The notes: generated from the letters alone by a model not told the origin. Shown: positions 47,651 to 59,400, counted from the stretch's first letter. The stretch: 64,000 nucleotides of DNA from Gymnopus androsaceus JB14 (GCA_009733575.1 ML769558.1:61798-125797), one strand, 5' to 3'. Made by a program: numbers and translations.

Positions 47651-48080
47651 CAGGTAAGGGAAACAAATGCGATGTGAGTTTAAGAAGCTTGATCCTTGTT
47701 ATAGTCATTCTAGTGTCTTTAAATGCTCCATCTCACTGCGTTCGGATAGAGCAGTTGCCTTGATTCAGGCAGACAAACGACGTTAATTGTGTTTTGGTCT
47801 ACAGCAAGATCAAATCGCTTTCAATATGATTCTTTGAACTTGTAGTAATGCTCCAATATCTGCTTGTCCATTTACTAATAAATGTCCACTTCTCTTTGAG
47901 CTAATGCTTTCTGCGTGGTGGGGGAAAGGTCAGCGACCTTCGGGTCCTGGCCGTGTGGAAATTCTGTTAATACACGGTTAGCTGTGATTCCCATACAGGT
48001 AGAAGTGTGCGACGCATCCAGCAACCATGGATTCCCAGTATGGTAGGAGTGCACTTACATCTGACAGGAGGCATGGTGTA

Positions 48081-49082
48081 TCACATAAGTTCCTGATGTA
48101 GCTCCGGTTGCATGTATGGGGCCATTATCTTGGCGTGTTTGCATAGATAGAGTAGGAAGGCGTTGCTCTTCCAACAGCCTATTACTCTCACTGCATTGAA
48201 GGGGACTCCTTGAAATAGGTATTCAAGGGTCGCCCCGATCCTGATTCCATGTCCTTGTAACACTGGTAGTCCGAGTTTCTTGGCTGCCTTGTGTACCCGT
48301 TGCATGAATGCTGATTTGGTAAGTGGCCGGCGAGTGGTTCTGTTGGATGCTGTGTGCAGGTAGGTGAACAGGTGTTCCGTTGGTTCCAGCTTGTTTAGTG
48401 AGAGGTGATTTCGTAGCCATGTGTCTGGGTCTGTTTCTCCTAGTTGTTTGGAAAAATATATGTCTTCTCCTTGGATAGGGCTGCTCTTGGTGGACGGAAC
48501 GTGTATAACTGTTGTCTCGAGGCTGTTCCTGTCTGTTGCTCTCTGTATCTGTGTTTTCGTGACATGCTTCTGTGCACTAAAATCCCTTAGTGTTGGGACT
48601 GTCAGCTCCCCTACCCGCGCCGCACAGAAGATGCTCGTTGTGAGGCATCCTCCACAGGCTGCATCAACGGGGTTTGTCTGGTCGAAATTGCTGAGGATTT
48701 TCGTGATGTAGTCTACCGTGTCCGGTTGCCGTTTCTTCCTGCATGATTGCTCGGGTTGGAGTTGTTCTGCTCCCTGTACCATCATGTTGAAGGAGGCCTT
48801 GTCGATGTCCCAGTTTACTCCATGTATGATGTGCCATGCCCTAACGCCATGGATGTAGTTCTTGACGGACGTCCCTGCATAGTTTCCAGCCATCGTGGCC
48901 ATCCATGCATTGACTAGGTCCCCGCTGCATGGAGCTCGCTGGTCTTCTGGTATATTCCGGGAATTGCAGAAGACGTGGAAGGACAGTAGTCCAGATGCAT
49001 ACGTCTCCAGCGTGCTTTCTGCATACCCATGCAGTAGCACTTGTTGCACTTGTTCCACGAATTCATTGGGTAAGTGAATCAT
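48081..49082 (-). CDS. Tyrosine recombinase of DIRS/Ngaro-like retroelement
   Basis: Start chosen at the first ATG (MIHLPNEFVEQVQQVLL, 49,082); the open frame continues upstream without ATG. The N-terminal SAM-like core-binding part holds YAESTLETYASGLLSFHVFC. The catalytic part has Arg I in CAARVGELTVPTLRD, the HxxR box in LQGHGIRIGATLEY, and a following Trp in VIGCWKSNAFLLYL, with Tyr candidates in the LLYLCKHAKIMAPY segment. These are the R-H-R-(H/W)-Y residues of tyrosine recombinases. In DIRS elements this enzyme integrates the circular cDNA without target duplication. No stop inside; the ORF may be intact. Confidence 0.85.
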   Translation of the reverse strand: MIHLPNEFVEQVQQVLLHGYAESTLETYASGLLSFHVFCNSRNIPEDQRAPCSGDLVNAWMATMAGNYAGTSVKNYIHGVRAWHIIHGVNWDIDKASFNMMVQGAEQLQPEQSCRKKRQPDTVDYITKILSNFDQTNPVDAACGGCLTTSIFCAARVGELTVPTLRDFSAQKHVTKTQIQRATDRNSLETTVIHVPSTKSSPIQGEDIYFSKQLGETDPDTWLRNHLSLNKLEPTEHLFTYLHTASNRTTRRPLTKSAFMQRVHKAAKKLGLPVLQGHGIRIGATLEYLFQGVPFNAVRVIGCWKSNAFLLYLCKHAKIMAPYMQPELHQELM

Positions 49083-49319
49083 CCTTCCTGAGGTGTCTCG
49101 AAAGCTTCGTTTCGACACTGGTTTCCGGGTCAGTAATCTCTCATGGGCTGGGCACGGGGGACGTAACGCAGAAGGTAATGGAATTAGATTAGCTGGGTAC
49201 CGACATGTAGGTGATGCATTAGAATTACGAGTATGGAGGGGGTAAGGTATGGGTAGTTCGACGTGGCCATTTGGTTACCACGCATTTCAAAAAATGTTGA
49301 GAAGTCTTCCCTCCTCTTC

Positions 49320-51643
49320 TCACTGCCATTGTTTGAGAGAGTGTCCGCGAGCTTGTTGTTCAGTTTTAGCTGCGTAAGGAGGGACTCGAGAAGGGCCATG
49401 CTCACGGATTTCTGCTGCTGTGAGAGGGGCATCGTAATTGACAATGAAAGGGGCGAGGGTGTTGGATATTGGGATTCTGGGGAGTAATAGGTGGGTTGGG
49501 CCAGTGACACCTTGAGAGAATTGGTCGGCGGGGTTGTGGGAGGTGTGGATGTACCTGGTGTGTACATAGAAACAGTTTCCTGTAAGGATTTCGTGAATGC
49601 ATCGGAATAGATCATTTGTAGATCTATTCCTGCTCCTGCTGTTCCACCATCCCTCGACCACTCCTTTGTTGTCCCCCCAGACTTTGTAGTGGGCACGCTG
49701 TTGTGCTTCGCTGGCAATGACAAGTGTGAGGAGGTAGAAACCCGCTGCTTCGGCCCATCCAATGTCTCGCTCGTTTCTTTCTCCTCTCCATCCCGGTAGT
49801 AGTCGGTATGACCTCCAGAAGCCGCGGATGCATAGGCCAATGCCATAGCCGCTGCTGGCGTCAGAGTAGGCATGGACATCAATGAGATTTGCTGGTCCTG
49901 GTATTGGGGAGGAGATGGGAGATGCCAAGGCGCATTTCCACCACTCCAGGTCCGCGTGCCATTGCTTCGGCAGCCTGTGCTTGATTAATGGGGTAGATTG
50001 ATCCAGATCTGCCCCGAATTTCTCGAGTTCTGTCAGATAAGCTCTCCCTTTGGTAAGGACCAAGCTGACATGTGACAGCTGTCCATACAGCTTGGCAACT
50101 TCTTTGGAATCATGGGTTGGACGTTTCTCCCATTCCTTTATCGTCTCGAGATATTTCTCCCTCTTCGCTTGTGGTACCGAGACCACTTTTGCCTCGATCT
50201 CCCACTGGAATCCGAAGTATTTGGGGCTTCCTCCAAACAGGATATCCTTCTCAATTGCCCAGACGTATCCCAGGGGTATTGTGACTCGGTCAATATCACT
50301 GAATGCATACGTGTATAGTACATCCTCTGCTGACCGTTCTGACTGTCTCGATAGGTCTCTAACGGGGAACATGAAGTCGTTGTCGAATTCCTCAGGGATT
50401 CCATTCGGCAGCGTATGACCCTGGAACAGTATCCGCGCTTTCTGATGTTTCATCCCGCCGTTCTGCGTGATTTGGTCCCTGAGCTCTGCTTGGGTTCGGT
50501 TATATTGCTCTAGATGTTTTCGAAGGATCCTCATCCAGAAATAGTCGTCCACCCACTTTGTTACTGGTCCCAGTCCGTGTCCCCTGCAGATTTCCATACC
50601 CGTGTCCGCTAGGTGTCCGAAAATCCCTCCTGACGATGCTAGGCCAAACATGTCTCTTACATCTACGCAGAATTCTTGTTCTGACATTCGTATTATGACT
50701 CCTGGCCATTGGGATGGGTGTAGTGGGATGGATCTGTATGCTTCGGAGATGTCTCGTACTGCACCCTGGGATCCTGGCGGAAGAGTCCATATGAGTCTGC
50801 AGGTGTTAGCAAATGTGCCCCAGAAGCACGGGTATAGTGAGGAGTCAATATGAGAGTTTATAGAAGAAATAGTTACGCCGATAGAAGGTATATACATTGG
50901 TGTGTGTGGATATGATAAGTTTTGTACTAATCTGAATTTCCCAGGTTTTCCAGGTTTGTTTATCATGGCTATTGGGGATGTCTGGAAAGGTCCAAGGATT
51001 GTTTCCACGTCCTTCTGCGAGAATGGACCTAGCCATCTGCCTGCTGCTAGTTCATTTGCCATGACCGTTTGGAAGGCTCTGCGAGATTCAGGGGTATTGA
51101 GTTTATTAGGAGGAGAGTAAGTGTGAGATATGTTTGGGATGCCTGCTTTGAAGCCAAATAATATAGAGTTTGCTAGTGTTGGGTATCTGGGTGTCAGGTT
51201 AAACCTGTCTATTTCCTCTCTCCAGGCTTCTGCTCGGAGAGGTGTGTGCATTCTCTCCCTACTGTCCTTCAGGGCATCCGCTAGCACCGTGATGGGCATT
51301 CGCGCATCCTGAACAGTGGTGCTTTTCTGTGTGTTTCTTGTTGATGCACCCGTTTGGTCTCTGCCACTCCACGCAGAGTTCGAGGCCTGCGAATTGTCCT
51401 GCCATGATCTCCAAGTATCCTTGGTGTTCCAGTCGCAGATGACCTCCTTCTTTCTGTTCCATAGCGATGTTCGTGTGCAGTGACGGATGTTGTGCCTGTC
51501 TCGACCAAGGCAACGGTGGCATCTGGATAGTTGTGGCTGGCTCGCATCTCGAAAGGACCTCTGCAGGTCTGACTCTTCTTTGACTCCGCTCGCTTTTTGA
51601 GGAGATGTCAACGGATATGATGATACGCCGATTTTTCAGCTAA
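49320..51643 (-). CDS. Reverse transcriptase-RNase H of DIRS/Ngaro-like retroelement (5' end broken)
   Basis: Open for ~770 codons with no ATG at the start, so the 5' end is probably cut by the insertion upstream. N-terminal zinc-knuckle-like CHRCLGRDRHNIRHC (about residue 30-45), a feature usually at the end of Gag. RT motifs follow: LGPFQTSPIAMINKPGKPGK, FRLVQNLSYP, GAVRDISEAYRSIPLHPSQW (first catalytic Asp), FGLASSGGIFGHLADTG and the YVDD-type box KWVDDYFW. RNase H is recognisable from VHAYSDASSGYGIGLC, a Glu in DIGWAEAAGF and VWGDNKGVVEGWW, then SHNPADQFSQG. RNase H residues D-E-D-D are all present. Confidence 0.87.
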
Positions 51644-53443
51644 GGCTAGAACTGCGCAGAACCAATAATCCTAGGTTCTGTTAGTAACAAAACACGGTCA
51701 ATAAGAGAACTATAGTGAGCCCGAGCTGATAGTTAAAATCTACCGAGGACCTATTCTACCCAAGAGGTTGCAGAGTAACGGTATACGCAATGGTACCATA
51801 CTTAACTTTGTGAATGCACCTTGATCAAAGTCCTATGCACAGTATGGTGTAGCGAGGCAAGCTTGCTGGATAACAAGTTGCTGACCGAGGCAGATAAACG
51901 AGCCCACATACCAGTTATACTAGGCTAGGACATCGAAGGATATACCCAAGGGATCGAAGTCTTAATGAGGCATCGCTTCCGCAATCAGCTCACCAAGGAG
52001 TCTAAACGACACTCAAGTTTATTAAACGAAGCAAGGTGGACCGAGATGAGGAAGTACCCTAACGGGTGCCCTCAAAGTTGACGCTCGCTGGAAAGCGCCC
52101 AGGCAGATAGCCGCGGCAGTCCAACGCGGCCACATGACCCACTTGCTGTAGCTACTTCTAGAGCACGGAAGGACCAAGGAGTGTTTCTATCCGAGCCTCA
52201 GCGTTTTACCAAGATCCATATGCTACCAGGCATCTAGACTTGAGACTGCGCGGAACTAGGGATAATAACCAGTCTCCCATTGGCAAGGAAAAACATAGAA
52301 ATACTTCCGAGGGCTGTTCTGCTAAAGGAACTGGCGAGCCTTGTAAAAAGGCAAATGACTCGAGTCAATTTGGACCAAAATCCCAAAAGTTGACCCAATC
52401 GAGGAAGACAAACGAACGAGGCAGGAAAACATCAAGGCAAAACCATAGTATACATGCATATATGGAAATTATTTATCTTTTTCTATTTTACTTACTCTGT
52501 TTCATCCTATCTCGCTCAGTTTCTCTCATTTTCCTATTTTCATATATCTCGCTCAGTATATAAGGGTAGCTATTCTATCTTGGAATGACAAGTTAGACTT
52601 GATACCTGAAACGCAGTTCTATCTTAGGACCTGTAGTGATTCGTACACACTCAGACGCGTCTGCATTGTCCTCTACAACCTTTGAAATGGGTGGCCTTCT
52701 TGTAACCTCAATAATACTGAGGCTGTTCATTCTACTTTCTGGCTATTAAGTCGAGCATTCCTGGTTTTCATCTCGAAGAGAGGTCACATCAGTCTTAGGA
52801 CCGCAGGTGGAGCCTAACGTGCACACCTCAACGAGCCCGTTGTTGATTAGGAAAGGTCTTGGACCCAAGTGTCGTCTTGGTCTATTTTTAGGGAGGAAGC
52901 TTCTCGGAGTGTTACCTAGCTTTACCAACAGATTCTACCCCTTGCCTGCTCTTCGCTGAGTGTGTTAAAAACGCCTACTCGAGTGACTTGCGCAGCGGTC
53001 GTATAAGCTTGTTAGGTAACTCGCAGGAATCCCTGAGAGTTGGAGTATCATTGCGTGGCGACGTAAAGGCTCCCGAGATACGCAAAGTTGTTTGTTGAGT
53101 CGGCGTACTTGACCCGTGCTTTGGTGTTTGCTTTCCCCTTGATTAGTTCAGCGCGTCGTCGTACGTTAGTTGGCTTTTAAAAACCTCCCTCCAAATATAA
53201 AACCTTGTTCATTGCGCACTATCTGTGTCAACTGTCAAGTGCTTTTTCTCTTCAAATCAATTAGTAGTCGAGGGAACCTTCGACAACCTCCTTCCTTGCA
53301 TTAAATTAAACCTTTTGGATTGTATCTGATTGGGGTGATTGTTATTTGGTTGGTTTTCATACCTAGCACAAATCTAACTCATCAATGGGGCGTTCCTCGA
53401 CTTGGTTTGTGTGTTTCGGTGATTCTGTGTCGTCATCTGGGAC
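51644..53443. mobile_element. Repeat-derived insertion between gag and RT (LTR-like fragments)
   Basis: No credible protein. Two TATA-type sites (CAGTATATAAGGG near 52,555 and CAAATATAAAACC near 53,195) with pyrimidine-rich flanks look like LTR promoters. Neither a complete LTR pair nor a primer-binding site was identified. Confidence 0.35.
53436..53443 (+). repeat. 8-bp target-site duplication, left
   Basis: TCTGGGAC, identical to 54,234-54,241 on the far side of the MITE. Confidence 0.85.
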
Positions 53444-54233
53444 TAAGGGTGGACACAACTCCGGGTCCCGGTTTACCTGGACCTGTGATGCCGGTAACCG
53501 GAGGGCAAAACTAGCGACCTGCGACTGGTTCCAAACCCGTGGGAAACCGGTTAACCGGTACCGGGACCTGCCACAGGTAAACCGGCCGGTACCTGTGTGA
53601 CCTGCCCATACTAGGGCACTCACTAGTAGTAATAATATTTGTACTAACATTAGTACTTATACTGGTACTAGTATGTTTGTATTAGATTCTAGCACCAATG
53701 TTAGTACTAAATTCAAAGACTGGTAAGTATCCAGCCATTATTGGTACAGTATTCAATACAATGTCAGTGGTAATAATACCAAAATATTTGGATAATGTCT
53801 TTTGACATGGAGATAAGATCCAAATAAGATCTCTATGCTACTGTATGCACTATCACTGCTACTATAGCTGCATATATGCATCTTAATGCCACCTCTATTA
53901 TCTTACTTACTATTAATTAAGCTACTATTGGCAAAGTATTAGACACTAATATCAGCCCCAACCAGGACTAATACATACTGTAAGTACTAACCAATAATTA
54001 GTATACTATATTGGCACTAAGTAGTGAAATATGTACCAATATCAAAGCCAAACATTTGTTCCCACGGGTCTACCGGTACTGGCCGGTCACAATAAAAACA
54101 AAAATGGCGACCTGCAACCGGGCATAACCCGTGGGAAACCGGTACCGGGACCCGCAGGTTAAAAAACCGGCCGGTATTCCCACAGGTAAACCTGCCGGTA
54201 CTGGGTCAGGACCCGGAGTCGTGTCCATCCTTA
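53444..54233. mobile_element. hAT-type non-autonomous transposon (MITE), 790 bp
   Basis: Terminal inverted repeats of about 25 bp match at 23 positions: left TAAGGGTGGACACAACTCC, right (reverse complement) TAAGGATGGACACGACTCC, both continuing GGGTCC. Flanking 8-bp duplications TCTGGGAC are perfect. 8-bp TSDs and TIRs of this type are known hallmarks of the hAT superfamily. Next to each TIR lie dense ACCGGT/CCGGCCGG palindromes (53,460-53,600 and 54,065-54,205), typical of subterminal transposase-binding arrays. The interior is AT-rich, with many TAGTACTAA-like words and no coding capacity. Confidence 0.88.
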
Positions 54234-54241
54234 TCTGGGAC
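54234..54241 (+). repeat. 8-bp target-site duplication, right
   Basis: TCTGGGAC, matching the left copy. Confidence 0.85.
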
Positions 54242-54377
54242 GTTCGGGACATGCCCTGCAGCTCTCGTTTGTATTGTGCTGCCACCATCTCCATCTCTAT
54301 TGTAGGTGTATCCCGCAATTCGGTGCCGTGACGGTGAGTACATGTTGTATTTTGGCAGGGTGTCGTTTGACATTTAT

Positions 54378-54575
54378 GTTGCAGATGCCATTAGCGTTGC
54401 GTAGTGTGGCGTAGCGTTGCGTTAGCGGTTTAGCATTGTGTATGCATTGCGATAGCGGGTTAGCATTTCATTAGCGGATTTGCATTGCGTTAGCGTGATT
54501 CCATTGCATTAGTGGTTTGCATTGCGATTGCGGTTTGTATTTTGTTCATGAGTTTGCGATGCATTAGCAGGTTAT
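54378..54575 (+). repeat. Degenerate minisatellite, ~19-bp unit
   Basis: About nine imperfect units of GCATTGCGTTAGCGGTTT, more eroded toward the 3' side. It lies between the MITE and the gag ORF. Confidence 0.75.
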
Positions 54576-54682
54576 CATGTGGTTGTTTGGCGTTCGTTTG
54601 GTGTTGTGAAAGGTTTCGATTAATTGATTTTGGAGTTTTGTGTGTTACGGTTAGTTATTTTTCTTTCTCGGATATGTGGAAT

Positions 54683-55588
54683 TCACTTGCCTTTGATAGT
54701 TCTTTCATTGTTCTGTCTGCGGACTTTTATTCTGCATTTCTCGAGAGTGTCTTCCGAGAAGACTGCTAGGTCAAACGGCTTTTTTTGTTCAAAGTGTTTG
54801 TACCATGCTCTGCGCATCTCGGCATGGTACAATGCCAAGACTTGATCACTGTGTACCTCCCTTAGCTCCGGGTGCATGTCCATGCCCGTGTAGAACCCTG
54901 TGAACATCTTTACAAAATCTTCTGTGAACTCCCCATGCGATAGGGCATTCAGAAAGGAGCTCTTGGCTCTCATGACCTGGTCCCATGTTAATCGGGAGTC
55001 TGGGATTGCGTTCGGGGATGCTCGAACTGTGTGTGATCCGACTAGTGTGAGGGAGGAGGATGTCAAGTCGGTTTCGTCCATAGCGATCTGGAAACAGTTG
55101 GTGTCTACCGCCTCCCTGCTGCGTTCCTTGGCTTCCGCGGTTGCTTCTGGGAGGAAGTACCACAGCGGTACGTATTTGCGTGCTGCCATCAGCTTCTTTG
55201 CGTATGGATGAAGCTGCTGGGGAATGTATCCTACCCCTTCTCCTAGTTTAAAGCTGCATAGCGGAGTGCGTTTCTTGTCCACCTTCTTCGCCAGTTCCGC
55301 TTCCTTCGCCTTCCTTTCTGCCTCCTGTAGTCGCTGAGCCTCTGCCGCCGCTTCTCTCCTTGCTTCCTCTACTGCTCTATCCTCCTCGAGTTGGGTTTCA
55401 TATCTTTCGCGGAGTGCTCTGTTCTCCTCGTCCCATTGGTCACGTAGGTGTTGTTCCGCTTCAGCTTCTGTGCTGATGTTCGGTAGGTTCGCATCTGCGA
55501 CGAGCGCTCTGCGTATCGTCGCGTATGTGTTGTTAGAGTAGTCCGGAGATGGGATATTCCTGGGGTCAAATTCCAGTCTCTCTGCCAT
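54683..55588 (-). CDS. Gag-like ORF1 of DIRS/Ngaro-like retroelement (3' end probably truncated)
   Basis: Start MAERLEFDPRNIPSPDYSNN. Residues ~45-105 form a charged coiled coil (RAVEEARREAAAEAQRLQEA), followed by a globular part with FKLGEGVGYIPQQLHPYAKK and VPLWYFLPEATAEAKE and a helical C-terminal part (FTGFYTGMDMHPELREVHSD, AWYKHFEQKKPFDLAVF). It stops at GK after RRQNNERTIK without a zinc knuckle; a knuckle-like motif instead begins the RT ORF 3 kb away. That is the strongest sign that Gag was split by insertion. 301 codons. It is inferred to be the nucleocapsid-like protein. Confidence 0.7.
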   Translation of the reverse strand: MAERLEFDPRNIPSPDYSNNTYATIRRALVADANLPNISTEAEAEQHLRDQWDEENRALRERYETQLEEDRAVEEARREAAAEAQRLQEAERKAKEAELAKKVDKKRTPLCSFKLGEGVGYIPQQLHPYAKKLMAARKYVPLWYFLPEATAEAKERSREAVDTNCFQIAMDETDLTSSSLTLVGSHTVRASPNAIPDSRLTWDQVMRAKSSFLNALSHGEFTEDFVKMFTGFYTGMDMHPELREVHSDQVLALYHAEMRRAWYKHFEQKKPFDLAVFSEDTLEKCRIKVRRQNNERTIKGK

Positions 55589-55704
55589 GTATTATCTTTT
55601 GTAAAGGAGTGCTTATTTAGTTTATTTAAACGAATGAGAATGTCTGCCGTGTATGTTGGTTGAGTCTTCAACGGTTTCGCGTTGATGCGGTGAAGTAGGG
55701 CCCC

Positions 55705-55734
55705 TGATTTTCCTCTCAGAGGCTGCCCCAAAAA
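55705..55734 (+). repeat. Left terminal inverted repeat
   Basis: 30 bp, one mismatch (C against T at the CTGCCCC/TTGCCCC site) to the right end in reverse complement. Confidence 0.85.
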
Positions 55735-56445
55735 GTTCGGACATGGGTCTAGGATTTGGCCAAAATGTCAGGTCCGAAGTTCGGACAAATCAGGTGCATA
55801 GCCACAGAAGGTTTGGTAAAAAGTTCAGACATGGCATTGTTACCCAAATCAGGTTGGGTCCAAGTTCGGACATATCACAATAAGATACAATGGTCATAGA
55901 TAGTCACTCTTCAATAGTTACTCCAATGTTGCTCCACAATGAAATTGAACTTCTAAGCCACATGAACAGTTCAATGAACTATTTTTCTTCTGTGCTACTA
56001 CAAACCTGCTACTACAAACCTTTCACAAATCCCTTCTGCACACTGTACTGTATTTCTCAATTATGCATTCCAAAATCCATCTATATGACAGCAATGAACC
56101 AGAGTCTGCTGGCCACAACTGGAATGCAGCAGACTGGATTGGCTGTGGACAAGCTTCCCCCAGCATTGTGCCACCAGTAATTGAATATCAGTGAAAGCAA
56201 ATCCTACAGATTTTACAGACAGTAGCAAGTTTCAAAGGATGCAGGAAGTCCAAAGATGATGGAAATGGGGCAGAGGATGAGGAGGATGAGGAGGAGCTTT
56301 AATTGTTTACTTGGAGAGTCTAGGAAATGCAGAAATTAGAAAATAAATGTATATTATATGACTATATATGTTAAATATAAAGTTCGGACAAGCTTGAACA
56401 TATTTTGACTCCGATTGAGGTCAGGTTGAGAGTTTGGACAAGGGT
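55733..56445 (+). repeat. Subterminal AAGTTCGGACA repeat array (left)
   Basis: Plus-strand copies or near copies at about 55,732, 55,775, 55,815 (AAGTTCAGACA), 55,863, 56,382 and 56,431 (GAGTTTGGACA). Between them an AT-rich leader with no supported gene runs to 56,487. Candidate binding sites for the element's transposase. Confidence 0.65.
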
Positions 56446-56487
56446 CAAAGCTAGTCTCCCATAGGCAGAGTAATACTACAATCATAA

Positions 56488-59400
56488 ATGATGTGTATAA
56501 CGTCTGCGAGTCAAGTCGGCTCTTTTACTGCAGCCGATTTAGCGCCCACTGAGCTGAATAATCTGGCATCGGACCGCTACTTGCCGTCACGCGCTCTTTC
56601 AGAAACATCGACCTCTCTGCGTAAAACCACGTCGTTCCTGCCTAAATATACGAACCTTAGCCCACAGATGTTGACCTCTAGTACTAAGAAAAGCAGATCG
56701 AAGAAATTTGGCCCAGTTCCTGATATAAATGACGCAATACATTGTTTACAGCATCAACGCGATCTCTTTCCAGAGTCTTTTGTGGATTATTCAGTGCTGA
56801 ATCCAACACTAATGCCTCCACCTCCAATTCCCCCTACATCTAATCCAAGTGAACCAGAAACTCCTCATCGTTTGCCTTCTTTACACGTGCCGATGGCTAC
56901 TCCAGATCTCATTCATGATTCAAATACTATCAGTCCAACGCTGGAGTCTCCCTTTCTACCAGTTACTCCGAATGATAGTGTGTTTCCTCAGCCATACAAT
57001 CGAATTGTTATTCCAGACATTCCTCCTGTTCCCGAGTATATGAAGCCACCAGCGCCCCCGCAATCACTATCTATCCCATCGACTCCATCTGACAGTGACA
57101 ACAAACTTGCACGACGTCCATATATCCGTGTTCAGATCCCTCCCACCCCTGAAGTCCGTCCATATATGAATAACCCACCACGTATCTATACTGCTGGAGA
57201 TCCTGCACCTTGGCCTGATTTTTGCCGTCCTTCACGTTCCAAATCTGATGATCAGCTACTTGACGCAGCCGATGCTATCTTGGATACCATAGAGGAAATT
57301 TTTGGAAAGGGTGGCATTGGAAAGTTTCTCGATATCATTTTGACGTGCCATGATGATGGTCATCGTGCTGTACCATTGCGCAGACGGCAAATGGTGCAAT
57401 CTTGGTTGCAGGGCAAGACAAAAATTCGTGCTTTCGATAATGTTGTGAAGATGTACAATCATAAGTACTCTTATCTGACATGGAAGGCTGGTTTGATCAC
57501 CGAACGTGAAAATCATTTCTCTCCAACAATAGAGCTTAGCTCTCTCCATTATACTCGTGTTGCTATCTCATCCTGGGCAGTTTGTCTAGTCAGAAACCGG
57601 GTATACAAGGGTATTGGAAATCTTTCCACATCACATAGTTCAGATGCACCTGACATTATTGCTTGGTTCACTGCGAATACTATTGAGCAGAAAGACCTCA
57701 TGCAGTTCAATATGAAGTTGTATATTGAGCAACTCAAACAACGCGACCCTTGTCTGTGGTACATTACCGAATGTATGGCAGCATCCCGGAAGAAAGGTGT
57801 AACGTACGTCAAAAAACTGCGACCTCATCCTCTGGTGAGTTTCAATTATTATTGAATATATGTACCTTTGAGATTTAATTTGTTTATTTTGACAGATCCA
57901 AGCTTCAGCTATCTCATCTTTTATTGTGTCTCGCAACAGATTATCAATCGGAATCTTCCCTCTTATTCTTGGCATCTTTCACTTTGCTTGTAAATCGCAC
58001 GTTGGCTTGAAGCGGATATACTGTTGACTTGGCTCTTGCGTGAGTGACCAGTATGCTTGGCAAGCACTCCAGGGTATGGCCGAAACTGCACTATCAGAAC
58101 TTCAGGACAAGTTCCAGAAATCTGCTCGTGTGGGTATCCTTAGCCACTCTACTACCATAGACAACACACAGGAACATGCCGTGGTTCACGAATTTGGTAT
58201 GGGCCGCACGAATACAACTCGTACAGGCTGCGGTGGTACAGCAATTGGTCTTCATGGTGTAAAACAGCACACATTCTGCCGCTCAGACTACCTTGAACGT
58301 ATTATCGCAAATGAGCGTTCTCAAATGACACCTCAGTCCCTTCTAAATGAGGTAGACTGGGATCGAATGCGCTCTGTTATGGCACTTCATACTGTCCATG
58401 CCCTAATCAACTTTTCTCCATCATTTGATGACTACCATTCTGATCTTTCAAAAATCTTTCATTCTGAACCAATTGCTGTCCACCGAATGCCTGAAGGTCG
58501 AAAGACCAAAGTACAGCCTCTGGGTTCAAACACCGAGAACGAGATGTCGACTCAGGGAATGAAGAGAGCAATCATTGATTTTGATGCACAAAAAGGATTA
58601 AAAGCAGAGGATTGTTCAGATCTATTGGACTGGTATACAGGCGATGGTGGTTCTTTCAAGGCAATGTGTAACGCTCGCCAGTATGGGTTTCTAACTGTGA
58701 CACATCAACCGGAGGATATACAAGAAGACTACGAGACACTCAGTGGGAAGTTATTTACTCCGGAAATCTGGCATACTCGGTCAACAATGCTCAATTCTCT
58801 GGCTGCGAACCACTTTGGACCAGCAGTAACCGCTGACCCCTCTGCCATTTCACGGAGCGCTGCTGCAACAGGATCTTATTCACCAAATCAGAGCTTTAAA
58901 AATATCAAGTTTTATCCATGCTCTCGGACGCTGACGCTGTGTTGGAATGCACAGGTTCTCAACTTATGGGAGTAAGTCAATTGAATGTGTAATACATACT
59001 AGTAATACTCACATTCAACTAGCATTGTGTTTGAGGTTCCATCGGGCACCTCTCTTGCTGATCACTGCGAAAGGCTCAAGAAGGAAAATAGGCTGCCAAC
59101 GCTTGAAGAGTTAATCAGACACGGTGAAAGTCTTGTTGATCGCTTCATGTCTCAAAGTGCATATCAGCGTGCCCTGTCAAAGGAGCTTCACCTCGAAACT
59201 CCAGAAAATCTTCGAGCACCCACAGCCGAGCCATGGAATCCCCCTTTGAAACTGCATTCAACCTCAGAAGAGTCATCCAAAGTCCACAAGGAAGCTCCAG
59301 GATTTGATGGAGATTGCGTACTCGCTAATAGCATCCTCTTCTTGATGGAGTATGGATATTGGATTGAGGCATCATATGCTATTCCTGATGGTGACATTGG

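Larger units (their letters stand above)
48081..55640 (-). mobile_element. DIRS/Ngaro-like tyrosine-recombinase retrotransposon, interrupted
   Basis: In 5' to 3' order on the minus strand: a coiled-coil gag-like ORF (55,588-54,683), a reverse transcriptase-RNase H ORF (~51,643-49,320) and a tyrosine recombinase ORF (49,082-48,081). RT plus a tyrosine recombinase in place of an integrase defines the DIRS order; no methyltransferase domain is seen, which favours a Ngaro-like layout. About 3 kb of unrelated repeat DNA lies between gag and RT. The split direct or inverted terminal repeats expected of this order were not located by eye, so outer limits are approximate. Confidence 0.75.

Noticed and set aside
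48223..48711. Plus-strand and shifted frames over the tyrosine recombinase
   Set aside because: Recombinase catalytic residues place the coding strand on minus.
49184..49882. 232-codon minus-strand open frame overlapping the RNase H region of the retroelement
   Set aside because: It lies in another frame of the RT-RNaseH ORF, whose catalytic motifs are intact there. Its composition (Thr/Ser/Pro-rich) is what the shifted frame of that sequence gives.
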